Assembly (NCBI RefSeq): GCF_036898095.1
Contig: NC_090729.1
Span: 156,176,088-156,240,087 of the forward strand
DNA from: Palaemon carinicauda
Taxonomy: Eukaryota > Arthropoda > Malacostraca > Decapoda > Palaemonidae
Reading direction: 5' to 3'
DNA length: 64,000 nt
Below are positions 1-10,179 of the stretch, piece by piece. Each line of letters starts with the position of its first letter. Position 1 is the first letter of the stretch. A program made the translations under genes and the position numbers. Below the pieces are notes generated by a model. It did no database searches. It had not been told where the DNA came from and worked only from the letters and a program-made list of their open reading frames with translations.

Positions 1-2
1 TC

Positions 3-1283
3 ACGTTGTACCCGGAAGTTTTCCGTCCAGAACTTCACCAAACGCCAACGGTTTCTGCCAAGCACTGTATTTATCACCATATCAAGACGACAGGACCCCC
101 AATATTTACGAAATTCAGACGTCTGGCACCGGAACGATTGGCAGCCGCCTAACAGACGTTCGCCGAAATGGAGGAAATGGGCCTTTGCCAAAAGGCCTCC
201 AGCCCATGGTCGTCACCCTTACACATCGTTCTGAAGAAGGACGGCTCCCTCCGTCTGTGCGGGGATTACAGGCGCCTGAACATACAAATAGAACCGGATC
301 ACTACCCCCTCCCAAACATTGCCGACGTGACCTACCTGCACAAAGCGAAGGTTTTCTCTTCGCTCGGCCTCCTGAAGGGGTATTATCAGGTGCCTATGAA
401 CCCAGAAGACATCCCCAAGACCGCCATCGCTACTCCGTTTGGTATATACACCTTCAATTACTCCTGTTTTGGCCTTTGTAATGCTGGGGCCACGTTTCAA
501 CGTCTCATGGATTGCATCTTAGGGGACCTCCTTTTCTGTGTATGTTATGTGGACGACATACTTGTGTTCTCAAAAGAGGAACACCTCCGCCACCTGCGCA
601 TCGTGCTCGTCCGCCTGCAACAAAACGTCCTTGTAGTCCGGTACGACAAGTGTACCTTTGGCGCCAACGAAGTGTCGTTCTTAGGGCACCACATCACTCC
701 TGAAAGAGTCCATCCCCTCCCTGAGAAGGTAGCAGCCGGTCGGAACTTCCCCGCGCCCTTGACCGTCAAAGCTCTGCAGGAATTCTTGGGCATGATCAAC
801 TATTATCACCGTTTTCTGCCAGCCATTGCCGCCACTCTTGCTCCCCTCTACGCCTCCCTTAAGGGCAAGCCAAAGGACCTGAAGTGGGGTACCTTTAAAG
901 AAGCAGCCTTCTGCAATGCAAAGAAGGCGCTATCAACTGCTGCGGCTCTCACTTTTCCTATCCCACATGCCCCTCTCCTTCTCTCCACCGATGCCAGTGA
1001 CGTGACTATTGGTGCAGTACTCGAGCAGGTGGTCAATGGCTCGCCCCGCCCATTGGCCTTCTTCAGCAGAAAACTGTCCAAGGCAGAATCGGGTTATTCT
1101 ACTTTCGATCGAGAATTGCTGGCGGTGCACTTGGCTGTCCGTCACTTTCGCCATTTCTTAGAAGGTACGCCCTTCGTCATTCGCATAGACCACATGCCTC
1201 TGGCGCACGCCTTTACTCGGTATTCTGATTCCTGGTCCGCCCGGCAATGCCGACATCTCTCCGCCGTAGCTGAATATAATTGA
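3..1283 (+). pseudogene. pol: gypsy reverse transcriptase and RNase H domain, inactivated
   Basis: The reading frame is open from the window edge except for a TAA at 150-152, and ends at a TGA at 1281-1283 inside the RNase H C-terminus. Visible RT motifs include a palm segment around 255-300, GATFQRLMD near 487-513, the YVDD catalytic box at 546-557 and the FLGHHITP thumb segment near 679-702. RNase H starts with DASD at 990-1001 and continues with STFDREL and RIDHMPL, so its acidic residues look present. The motif A position that should hold the first catalytic aspartate reads SLGLL: codon 366-368 is GGC (Gly), which should abolish polymerase activity. This copy is dead by point mutation as well as by stops. 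Its start is upstream of the window. Confidence 0.92.
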
Positions 1284-2554
1284 ACCCTTCAATACGTCCC
1301 TGGGGAAAATGAATCCCGTTGGCGATGCCCTGTCAAAAAACACGTTGGCTGCCGTTCAACTGGGATTGGATTACAACGCCCTGGCTGAAGCCCAACGACA
1401 GGATCCAGAATATCAAGCATGTAGGACATCCTGCGCGTCCCTCCGTTGCGAAGACTTCCCCCTCGAAGACTCCAACACCACCCTCCTCTGTGACGTCAGT
1501 ACTGGTAGACCGCGACCTTGGATTCCTGCTCCCATGCGACGGCAGGTGTTTGATTTCATTCACGGCCTTTCACATCCCTCGTGCCGTTCTACTGCACAGC
1601 TGCTGAAGGCGAAGTTCATTTGGCACGGCATTTCTAAGGATGCTAAGGATTGGGTCCGCGCCTGTACTTCTTGCCAAACTTCCAAAGTATATTGACACAC
1701 GGATTCAGGAGTGGGCACTTTTCTTCAACCTCAGCGTCGTTTCGCACACATTCACGTCAAAGTTTTAGCCCCTACCCACATCACAAGGACATCGTTACCT
1801 GTTTACCGTCATTGACCGCTCCACTCGTTGGCCTGAAGCCATTCCCATGGAAACTGCAACATCCGCCGCATGTACATCTGCCTTACTCTCCGGATGGATT
1901 GCAAGATTTGGTATCCCTGAGCATATTACTTCTGACAGGGGAACCACTTTCACCTCTCAATTGTGGACATCATTAGCGAATCTCCTGGGCATCACCCTAC
2001 ATCAGACAACGGCCTACACCCCGCTGCCAATGGAATGGTTGAACGTTTTCATCGCACCCTCAAAGCAGCTTTGATGTCCCGCTGCAAGGATTCCAACTGG
2101 TTTACTCAGCTTTCGAGGGTCCTCCTGGGACTAAGGACCACTCCTAAAGACGCTCTCGACGTCTCGGCAGCTGAAATGGTGTATGGCGACCCGTTGGTCG
2201 TCCCTGCCAAAATTTTTCCTTCTACAACCTCCTCCGACAATCTCCAGCTCATAAGTCACGTCGTGAGAAAATTTACTCCATGCCGCCAGACTTGCAAGCC
2301 CCCAGCGAAGCATCACATACCAACAGACTTGCACTCTGCAACGCACGTCTTCCTGCGCAACGACACTAGCAAGCCACCGCTAACGCCCCCTTACACAGGC
2401 CCTTTCCTTGTGATCCGATGCAGTTCGAAAGCATTCCTACTAAACATTCCGTGGCAAAGAAGACTGGGTCTCCATTGATCGTCTAAAACCTGCTTATCTT
2501 CTGCCAGATGACCCGCCTACAGTTTGCCTTTCTAGATCGGGGCGCCCTATTTAA
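1284..2554 (+). pseudogene. pol: gypsy integrase, multiply frameshifted
   Basis: After the stop at 1281-1283 the homology continues in another frame from about 1309. It carries the integrase N-terminal zinc finger (HGLSH near 1561-1575, CTSC near 1663-1674) and stops at 1693-1695. The core resumes in a third frame from about 1790 (TVIDRSTRW, SDRGTTF) and shifts again near 2020 to give NGMVERFHR. A last shift near 2455-2462 leads into a C-terminal tail starting DWVSIDRLKP and ending with TAA at 2552-2554. The block near 1755-1780, where the first catalytic aspartate is expected, is disturbed. The second aspartate (SDRG) and the glutamate (VERFH) are visible. At least four frame changes make this a pseudogene. 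Confidence 0.88.
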
Positions 2555-2588
2555 TATATACGGTATGTCATTTTTAGGGGGGAAGCCA

Positions 2589-2843
2589 TGTACCAACCGT
2601 ATGTCACACGATCGTACATAATTCATTTTGTATATATTATGCTTGTATCTGCGCTCTTCCCTCGCACTAAAAAGAACCAGAATAAACATGTCTGCGTTTT
2701 TCCTCTGTAACATTGTCTGTTTCTCGAACATGAAATTTCCTGTTGCCTTGAGGTTTTGTATATAAAGGAGAGTGTTCTATAATAAATTACTCAGTTGCTT
2801 GCATCCTGCCTTTGAGTTCACAACCTTTTCTCGGCCCGTCACA
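2589..2843 (+). repeat. probable 3' LTR of the gypsy element
   Basis: A purine-rich tract (AGGGGGGAAG, about 2576-2585) follows the pol stop, as expected for a polypurine tract. The next segment begins TGT at 2589 and ends ACA at 2843, matching the usual TG...CA ends. It contains TATAAA at 2761-2766 and AATAAA at 2781-2786. The 5' LTR is outside the window, so the boundaries cannot be confirmed by comparison. Confidence 0.5.
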
Positions 2844-2858
2844 GTAGGTATAGTTGGT

Positions 2859-2921
2859 TTCATTAATTCCAGTACCTTGACGTGTCCTTAGGTTCCCATG
2901 AGGTGTACCGGAATTAATGAA
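2859..2921. repeat. imperfect inverted repeat (17-bp arms)
   Basis: TTCATTAATTCCAGTAC at 2859-2875 is matched in reverse complement by GTACCGGAATTAATGAA at 2905-2921 with one mismatch and a loop of about 29 nt. It lies 15 bp beyond the LTR end. It may be a small hairpin or the remnant of a palindromic element. Confidence 0.6.
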
Positions 2922-3403
2922 GTCGACTGTACAAAGTTCCTTGACTATAAGAAATTCGAATTTTTGTGGAGTTAACTTTGGATAGAAGTTTCGCTAGAAT
3001 ATGTTTGCATAGAGTGGAATGATACCTGATCATCATTTTGCTTTTCAACAGGCATTGCTGGAAGGAGTGAAAATGTAGCAGCAAATGTGATTAAGACTAA
3101 GGATTTTGATAAAAGGGAAGGGGTAAAAAGGGCTAAAGTTAGTCACTCAAGTAGAAAAAGTAGATTAGGAATTTGAAAAACTCTATGATGAAGTCTTACG
3201 GACAGGTGGGGGTGTTAATTGGTATAGCCCGTAAGAATAAAAAAGTGGTAATTGCTGGGATGAGGACATAGAAGTTTTATTGATAGCTGAAAGATTACTT
3301 GATGTGGAGTTACATAGGAGAAGCAAAGAGTATATTTGAGTATGCATGAGGATGGGTAGGGTACTCAAGAAAAAGTAAGAAACAAAAGAAGTAATATAAA
3401 AAA

Positions 3404-3405
<2 letters not shown>
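2922..3405. other. no gene seen
   Basis: Purine-rich AT-biased sequence. Short open stretches exist, but none has recognisable domain content. Confidence 0.5.

Positions 3406-3484
<79 letters not shown>
3406..3484. repeat. (AG)n microsatellite
   Basis: An uninterrupted AG dinucleotide tract of about 79 bp. Confidence 0.97.
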
Positions 3485-3488
<4 letters not shown>

Positions 3489-4518
3489 ATGAACTTTTAG
3501 GTAAATAAGTGTTTCTACAGGAGAGTTACCATAAAGACAAAAGTTAATGAGAAATAGTTCTCAGAATAAAAGATGAAAATAGTGAGATGCTTTCTCAAGG
3601 TAATGCAGTCTTGGGTCGATAAAATGATGTGTTGGCTGATCAATATTGAAAATAAAGCAAAATGCTATAATACAATAGCAATTTTGGAAAGGTTAGTTGA
3701 GGCGGAGAATGCTAATAGAAGTGACTATTGCAGACGCAAGGACACAAAATTGAGAGATTGGAGAAGGAAAAAAGTGAGAGTCTTAGGGATTACAAGTGAG
3801 ACACTGCAGCATGGAGGTGTAAGTGTTAATTGGGTGACTGTAACACACTAGGTTGAAGGAAAAGTATTAGAGTAATGGATGAAAGAAATATTTTTTTTTT
3901 ACTGCACAAATCTAACATTGGCTTGAAAGTCAGGGAAGGTGCATTGTAAAGGAAGCAAGACATAATACAAAATGATTGATAAGGGACGAATAGTATAGAA
4001 AGTATAGATCAAGTGTATTTAATTGACAGTTTTAATAGCAGATTGAAAGTAAATAAAAAAAAACTGTTGGTGGTATAGATAGACCTAGTAAGGTTATAAT
4101 AGAATAGATAGAGGAGCAATATGGCAGGTGTTGCGGATGTATTGCGGAGACGATAAATAAATTTTTGGTTGGAGTGATGTCATAGCTCAAAAGTATATGA
4201 AGTTAAGGGATAGAAAAAAAATAGAACTCTGAATGCAGTGTAGAATGGTTAATGCTACCAGATTATAAAGCACGGACTATGTTTATTGGAAATAAACTGC
4301 AAAAGCTAGTCAAAGGGGAGTCAGTTTACATTAGGTCCAAGCAGTTACCTGTGACTTGTGAGTCGTTTCACTTATGATTTGGGCACAGCCTGAATTAGAG
4401 GCAAAGTGGGGAAAGTGATGGATTCCTAAAAAGACAGGACACAGTTCGGAATCCAAAACTATTAACCAACAGTCTAGAGACACTATGATAGACCAAAATA
4501 ATTGTAACAGTGGTAAAA
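3485..4518. other. no gene recognised; purine-rich
   Basis: This kilobase is rich in AAG/GAG-type words. The open frame at 3573-3851 (92 codons) has no motif I recognise. It may be a heavily decayed retroelement, but that is only an impression. Confidence 0.4.
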
Positions 4519-4555
4519 GTAGTAGTAGCAGCAGGAGTAGTAGTAGTAATCATCA

Positions 4556-4623
<68 letters not shown>

Positions 4624-4624
4624 G
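4519..4624. repeat. compound trinucleotide microsatellite
   Basis: AGT/AGC triplets run into CAT triplets and then about 70 bp of (TTA)n. Confidence 0.95.
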
Positions 4625-6341
4625 TTTTTATGACAGTTAGTTTTGATTAAAAGAATGAAACCAAAAGATATCATATCCACTTTATCATTAGATAATTAAC
4701 AGTATCATGTAAGCCATAGCCAAGAATGCAAGAATGTGTTAAACTACATGTCCGGTACATTAAAGATACTCATATTAAGTTTTTATAAAAGATCTAAAGA
4801 AATTTTAGCCTGTCTTTTATCTTTTTACTTATTCTTGTGTGAGGAGATCGAGAGAGACATTACTTCCCAAATTAATTTAAATTACTGCTAAAAATCAAGC
4901 CTCATTAAGCTTTCGCTTTATAGGCTATGAAAAATTTGCCATTTGTGAAGGAAAGATGAAATCATTCAAGAAACAATGAAGGTGGAAAATTCAGAATCCA
5001 CTAAAAGCTTTAGTAAGCATTTGTATAACGTTAAGCCAGAAAATGTTTTATTTTTTATACGAAAATAAGTTATTTTTTTTTATGTGCGATTCAGTTTTAC
5101 ACAGAAAACCCTCAGACAAAATCTTTAGATATGAGGGTTAACAAAAATATAGATTTGTAAAGATATTGATTAAGGGAATTGTAGATTTGAATATGCTTAC
5201 GTCCATACAAGGTGAAATAAAACTATGAAGAGTTACTTAATACACAATTTGGAAAAAGGAATCAAAACGATTCACAAACAGAAGTTGTTGAAATAGTAAT
5301 CATAAATGTATTCAATACAAGATAGATAAAGGCGAAATAATGGAGTATCTTCTTTTTAACACCAGGATAGCACAAACAGGCATGCATGGTGCATAAACAT
5401 TGTTAAGATATCTTAGCACATTGGAATATTTGTGAATTTATGTAACAGCCTTTTACATTATACATGAAATGAGTAAAATTTATTTAAGCAGCATGTTTGC
5501 GTGAATTAAAAATTCATTTTCAAACAACATCGCCAACGAATATCGGCTCAATGGCCTGAAAATTCTTATCAATAATTCCCAACGCAAGAAATGTCAGTAA
5601 CATCAAAATTTCTTTTCTACAGATATCAGCCAATGATTTTTAACTGTTCTCTCCGGCAAGCATACGCCGCCAGGTAATCCCTTTCTTATTGCACAGTACA
5701 CATATCGGAATTGTTTATTCAAGCGTTTTTCTCACGCTGAAGGAAAAATAAATCATGAGCCAAGGTCCAACGGAATAGCCAAGGAACCTTTTCCACCATC
5801 ATAAAGGAATGATGAAGTGCAGTGCGTGAATTATAGAATTTTGTGTGAACGGCATAAATTATGACTAAGTTGACGGAAGTTTGGGAAAAGTCAAGTTTTG
5901 TCAAGAAAAGGAAGCAAACGTTAGCGAGGGTGAGCGTGAATATCATATTCGTTTTATGGTATATTTACATGACCAAATACAATCTTATACATGTGATATA
6001 CTGAACAATTGGCTTTACTGCTAGTTGTTGCTCAATATTATAAAAGTTTTTGAAGAGTTTCTTGGAAAAAGGTAAAGTTATGATTATACAAAATTAGTTT
6101 TATGAGTTATTCACTCGTCAGACAACCTCCTATCGAATCTCTCGATTTTATTGTCACAATACTGGCCTATATCTTCTTCGTTTACTAGAATTTTATTACT
6201 TGTTTCCGTTACATATGTAAGGCCATGAATTACCAAACTTGACAGTTAACACGAAAAATCTCTTAATTTTAAAGACAAGCATTTCAACAATGAAACCGCT
6301 ATAGAGTACAAGAAAAAAAGAACAAATTATAAAAGGCTGTG

Positions 6342-6343
<2 letters not shown>
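4625..6343. other. AT-rich intergenic DNA, nothing recognised
   Basis: There are only short, composition-driven open frames on both strands. The 75-codon minus-strand frame at 5719-5946 has no domain-like features. Confidence 0.5.

Positions 6344-6397
<54 letters not shown>
6344..6397. repeat. poly(A) tract, 54 bp
   Basis: A homopolymer A run. No retroposon body or target duplication is evident beside it. Confidence 0.95.
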
Positions 6398-6398
<1 letters not shown>

Positions 6399-7618
6399 GG
6401 CGGATCAGATTCTAGCCTAATATATTTCCTTAGGAGCACCAGGGTAGCCTTTTAACATTTTGTTCCTTATGCAAATAATAGTAAACCTAGCGTTTCTGAT
6501 CTTAGTCCTGTCACGATAGAATTATCTACTCAGGTCTCGTTAAGAATTTCCCTTAAAAATATACTATTTTTTTAATATTTTTCGGAAATGCAACTCCCAA
6601 ACAGTAATTTACCTTGCCATTTTACATATCTTGAAACAGCCATTGATTGACGTTACTCGTTTACGTAGATTTTTCGATGGTGCTTTATCCTTTCAGAAAA
6701 GCTCTTCGATGCTGTATCACCCTTTCCTTTCTAAAATTTTAATGTACTGTAGTAATTCCGTGGCCCTCTGGACAAAAGCTTAAAACAGAAAGATTTCTGA
6801 CCATTCGTTTCTCTTCTAACTTTTTATAAGGTTTTTAAAGAAATGTCTTGGTCTTTTTCATTTATTTTGAATTATTTTCATTTACTTGGCTTTTCGTTTT
6901 CCTTTTTTTTCTCACCTGTTGGCATTCTGTGTTATGGAGAATATATTGAGAACTTATGATATATTTGAGATGTTACATATGTGAATATACCTCCTTTCGA
7001 TGCACACCTGTTAAAGGTTTACTGTAATATCTTGTCAGGGTTTAATGGACTAAATGAAAACCGTATTCAAGTTGTGAAGTATTCAAGACATGCCTTTATA
7101 ATTATAGCTTGGTCTGTTTTAGGAATAAAAGGGATCTTTATTTGTAGTAAGGTCATCAACTTAAAAACTCAATAGGTTCCAAGAAGTTGTTTGTTAATCG
7201 AATTTTGGCCTAGGGTAGCCCTAACCTAACTTCCATGCCTACGATTTGTAGTGGTAAAAGTTAACAAATAGTCCCATTTTATATGTAATAAATATCAGGT
7301 TATTACAAATGTCGTTTTGCTTACTGCATTAGATCATATAATATTACTTTATTAAAGTATTCAAGTATCCTATTACAGAATAAAAACTTACAATATCTGA
7401 GATTTGATTGATATTTATATAAAACCCATAATTTGTATATCTACACAAGAAACAAAACGTTTTGCAGTATTGTATAATCAATACTTAGAAAAAGTTGAGT
7501 GCCGTTTCTCTAGTTAATTTTCCTTTCACGAAAGTTGGACTTATTATTTTTCTTACATAATTGGACAATATTAGGTTAGTGATTTTACTGTATTTCAACA
7601 TAATAAGTTTATTGCTTT
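6398..7618. other. AT-rich DNA, nothing recognised
   Basis: No open frame with domain-like content; T-rich near 6860-6920. Confidence 0.5.
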
Positions 7619-7694
7619 AGAACAAAAGCAGGCGTTCAAATTTTTACTTATTACGGTTTAAATAAGTACAAATTTGAACACCTGCTTTTGTTCT
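7619..7694. repeat. near-perfect 34-bp-arm hairpin, 8-nt loop
   Basis: The left arm is 7619-7652 and the right arm 7661-7694. The arms start AGAACAAAAGCAGG and end CCTGCTTTTGTTCT. Only 2 of 34 pairs mismatch, and the loop is about 8 nt. A 76-nt transcript from either strand would fold into one long stem, similar in size to a short microRNA precursor. The same geometry would also fit a small palindromic MITE. No long ORF overlaps it. Confidence 0.9.
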
Positions 7695-8296
7695 GATTAT
7701 ACAATAACAATGCCATTGCCATATTGCAAAGAATAGCTGGTAACTTTTTATTTTTAATTGAATTGAAATATTGGATCCTTGACGCGAGTGAAGAATTTTT
7801 TATTAGCAAATATGGAGTTGAACACTGTGGCCTTAAATGTTTGGTGTAATACTAATGGAATCGCAGCACTACAGGTAGATGGACACTGGTTTTGTGAGGC
7901 TGAGGAAGTGTCCATGGAGGTCAAGAGGTGCGTCCGTGGATACAAGAAAAGTGACACTGCAGTAAAGTTTTTTTTTTTTTTTTTTTTTCAGATGAATTGT
8001 TAGCAGGTTTTAATCAGTGGTTGTATGGGGAATCTCGTGCAGCAGTAATACGAAGGAACGTGATATATTAATGAAAAGCTTTATCTATTTTAAGATGTCT
8101 TCTTTCATGGTGAATTATTCTATGCTTAATATCATCACTTCGTATAATTGGTCATTGATTGTAATTTTCATGATAATCGTGCCTGAAATTTTGCTTTATT
8201 GTATTTTGAGTGTTTTGATAATGTTTATTTTTGTGTATACATTTTTTTTTTTTATTAAAATTAATGTTCCTTAATTCATGACTGTTCTTTGAGACT
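7695..8296. other. AT-rich DNA with poly(T) tract
   Basis: Contains a T21 run at 7968-7988. Open frames at 7779-8003 and 8017-8274 are short and composed largely of AT-rich codons; I do not regard them as genes. Confidence 0.5.
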
Positions 8297-9004
8297 TGAT
8301 ATTCTTAAATTGTTGTAATAGGTGGAGGTGACAGTGAAATATTTGATATTCTTAAATTGTAATAGAAGAAGAAGGTTATTCTTTGATATTCAAAGGGCAC
8401 CAGTCACCCGTTGAGATACTACCGCTAGAGAGTTTTGGGATCTTTTGACTTGCCAGATAGTACTACATTGGATCCTTCTCTCTAATTACGGTTTATTTTC
8501 CCCTTGCCTACACACACACACAGAGAATAGTCTAGCCTATTCTTTACTTATTATCCTCTGTCCTCATACACCCGACAACACTGAGATTACCAAACCATTC
8601 TTCTTCACCCAAGGGGTTACTGTACTGTAATTGTTCAGTGGCCACTTTCCTCTTGTTAAGGGTAGAAGAGACTCTTTAGCTCTGGTCAGCAGTCTAGGAG
8701 AAGGACAATCCAAAATCAAACCATTGTTCTCAAGTTTTGGGTAGTGTCATAGCCTCTGTACCATGGTCTATCACTGTCTTGGGTTGGAGTTCTCTTGTTT
8801 GAGGGTACACTCGGGCACACTGTTCTATCTAGTTTCTCTTCCTATTGTTTTGTTAAGTGTTTATAGTTCATATAGGAGATATTCATTTTAATGTTATTAC
8901 TCTTCTTAAAAACTTTACTTTTCCTTGTTTCCTTTCCTAACTCGCTGTTGGATCCCCTGGGCTTATAGCATCCTGCTTTTCCAACTAGGGTTGTAGCTTA
9001 GCAA

Positions 9005-9097
<93 letters not shown>

Positions 9098-9180
9098 TGT
9101 TGTAAGAGGTGAAGATTATTGTTTAATATAGATTCTTAAATTGTTGAAAAAGGTGAAGGTTATTGTTAAATATATTTGTA
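8297..9180. repeat. degenerate ~45-50 bp tandem repeat interrupted by a retroposon
   Basis: Units beginning GATATTCTTAAATTGT occur at about 8297 and 8342. After the inserted retroposon, units with TTCTTAAATTGTTG and AGGTGAAGGTTATTGTT resume at about 9097-9175. The same motif on both sides shows that the retroposon landed within an old minisatellite. Confidence 0.6.
8392..9096 (+). mobile_element. SINE-like retroposon with (TAA)n tail
   Basis: About 615 bp of non-coding sequence ends with GGTTGTAGCTTAGCAAG directly followed by an uninterrupted (TAA)n tract (9006-9096). A 3' simple-repeat tail on a non-coding body is typical of SINEs or LINE 3' fragments. I recall the 3' end as a frequent repeat in decapod crustacean sequences, but could not check this. 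No convincing Pol III A/B boxes were identified. The start at about 8392 is where similarity to the surrounding minisatellite stops. Confidence 0.65.
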
Positions 9181-9705
9181 ATTTTGCCCAGTTGTGTCAT
9201 TAACTAGAATGTTTACTCTGGATGAGAACCTGACAAGTACTATTTCAGACCGAACATGGTCGAGTAGTTTATTCAAAACTACCGAAAATTGTTTGTGACA
9301 AACGGCGACCGTGACAAGATTAAAAGTCTATAGAAACTTTCATATGTTACGCAGTGTTGTTATAGTTAGTGCTAGTGAGGCAGTGACTGTTTAGAGGGCA
9401 AATATTGTTTCAGTGTTGTGTAGCATGGTATATGAAAATGTCATTACTTACAGAATTAATTGTTCTTGGTAAAGGAATAGGTTATGAGGGACAGGAACTA
9501 AGATTTTGTTAGCGATGATCAGAAGGCGCAGTGTGACCCAAGGTATACCTTGGTGTGACCTTAGACAAGAGGAAAGCGAACCTAAGATATAATCATAGTT
9601 TGAAACAAGAAATATATAATAATCGTTAACTAAATCTTTTAGTATGTTGAGAAATTATCTTTTATTATGAGTGAGAACTAAATGGCCGTTCCGGAAACGT
9701 CTCCC
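9097..9705. other. no gene seen
   Basis: Beyond the resumed minisatellite units (to about 9180), this is AT-rich sequence without convincing coding content up to the 3' end of the RTE-like element. Confidence 0.5.
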
Positions 9706-9724
9706 TCCAACATCATCATCTCCT

Positions 9725-9920
9725 TCACCTATTAACGCAAAAGGCCTCGGTTAGATTTCGCCAGTCGTCTTTATCTTGAGCTTTTAAATCAATACTTGTC
9801 CATCCATCATCTCCTACTTCACACTTCATAGTCCTCATTCATGTAGGCCTGTGTCTTCCAACTCTTCTAGTCCCTTGTGAAGTCCAGTTGAAAGTTTTGT
9901 GAACTAATTGCTCTTGGGGA
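9725..9920 (-). pseudogene. RTE-like ORF, C-terminal piece
   Basis: Read from 9920 leftwards, this piece has a WTSQGTRRVGRHRPT segment, then WTSIDLKAQDKDDWRNL and a terminal TGA at 9725-9727. This is the conserved C-terminal tail found after the RT domain in RTE-type proteins. One in-frame stop lies just after the GRHRPT segment. The piece ends abruptly at the GGGGA target duplication (9916-9920) where the CR1/L2-like element is inserted. Its upstream continuation is at 14460 and beyond. Confidence 0.8.
9916..9920 (+). repeat. target-site duplication GGGGA, left copy
   Basis: GGGGA flanks the left end of the CR1/L2-like insertion and is repeated at 14460-14464 on its right. The RTE-like sequence is continuous if one copy is discounted. 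Confidence 0.65.
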
Positions 9921-10179
9921 CTTTATATGAGTTCGTACGGGTGTGGACGTGTGTTTCAGTGCTCTGTATCGAATCTGACTTTAAACGGAATCATTGTGTA
10001 TCTCGTTGTTTGTACTATGACAAATCTCTTTGTGGGTGTTTGCTAGTGTTGATATTAGTGAAATATAGTGCTAAAAATCAGTGGTTTCCTTGTATGTGAG
10101 GTCTGTAGTGAAAGGCCTGACCCAGCATTTTTGCGTTGGGGTGGGGCTACTTGAAAAGTTCATTGAAAAATGATTCAAT

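Larger units (their letters stand above)
1..2843 (+). mobile_element. Ty3/gypsy LTR retrotransposon, 3' portion, decayed
   Basis: The window opens inside the pol region of a Ty3/gypsy-type element. Reading along the plus strand there are reverse transcriptase, RNase H, an HHCC integrase zinc finger, an integrase core, an integrase C-terminal tail and a probable 3' LTR, which is the standard Ty3/gypsy order. Gag, protease and the 5' LTR lie outside the window. Several frameshifts and stops show that the copy cannot make its own polyprotein. The coding part is clearly more GC-rich than the flanking DNA. Family placement is by motif order and sequence style; no search was run. Confidence 0.92.

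Noticed and set aside
4483..4680. Polyasparagine open frame on minus
   Set aside because: Translation of the (TTA)n microsatellite.
7779..8003. 74-codon plus frame ending in poly-Phe
   Set aside because: The C-terminus is a T21 run and there is no recognisable domain; likely chance.
8392..9096. tRNA gene or tRNA-derived head in the retroposon
   Set aside because: No convincing A and B boxes or cloverleaf could be identified by eye.
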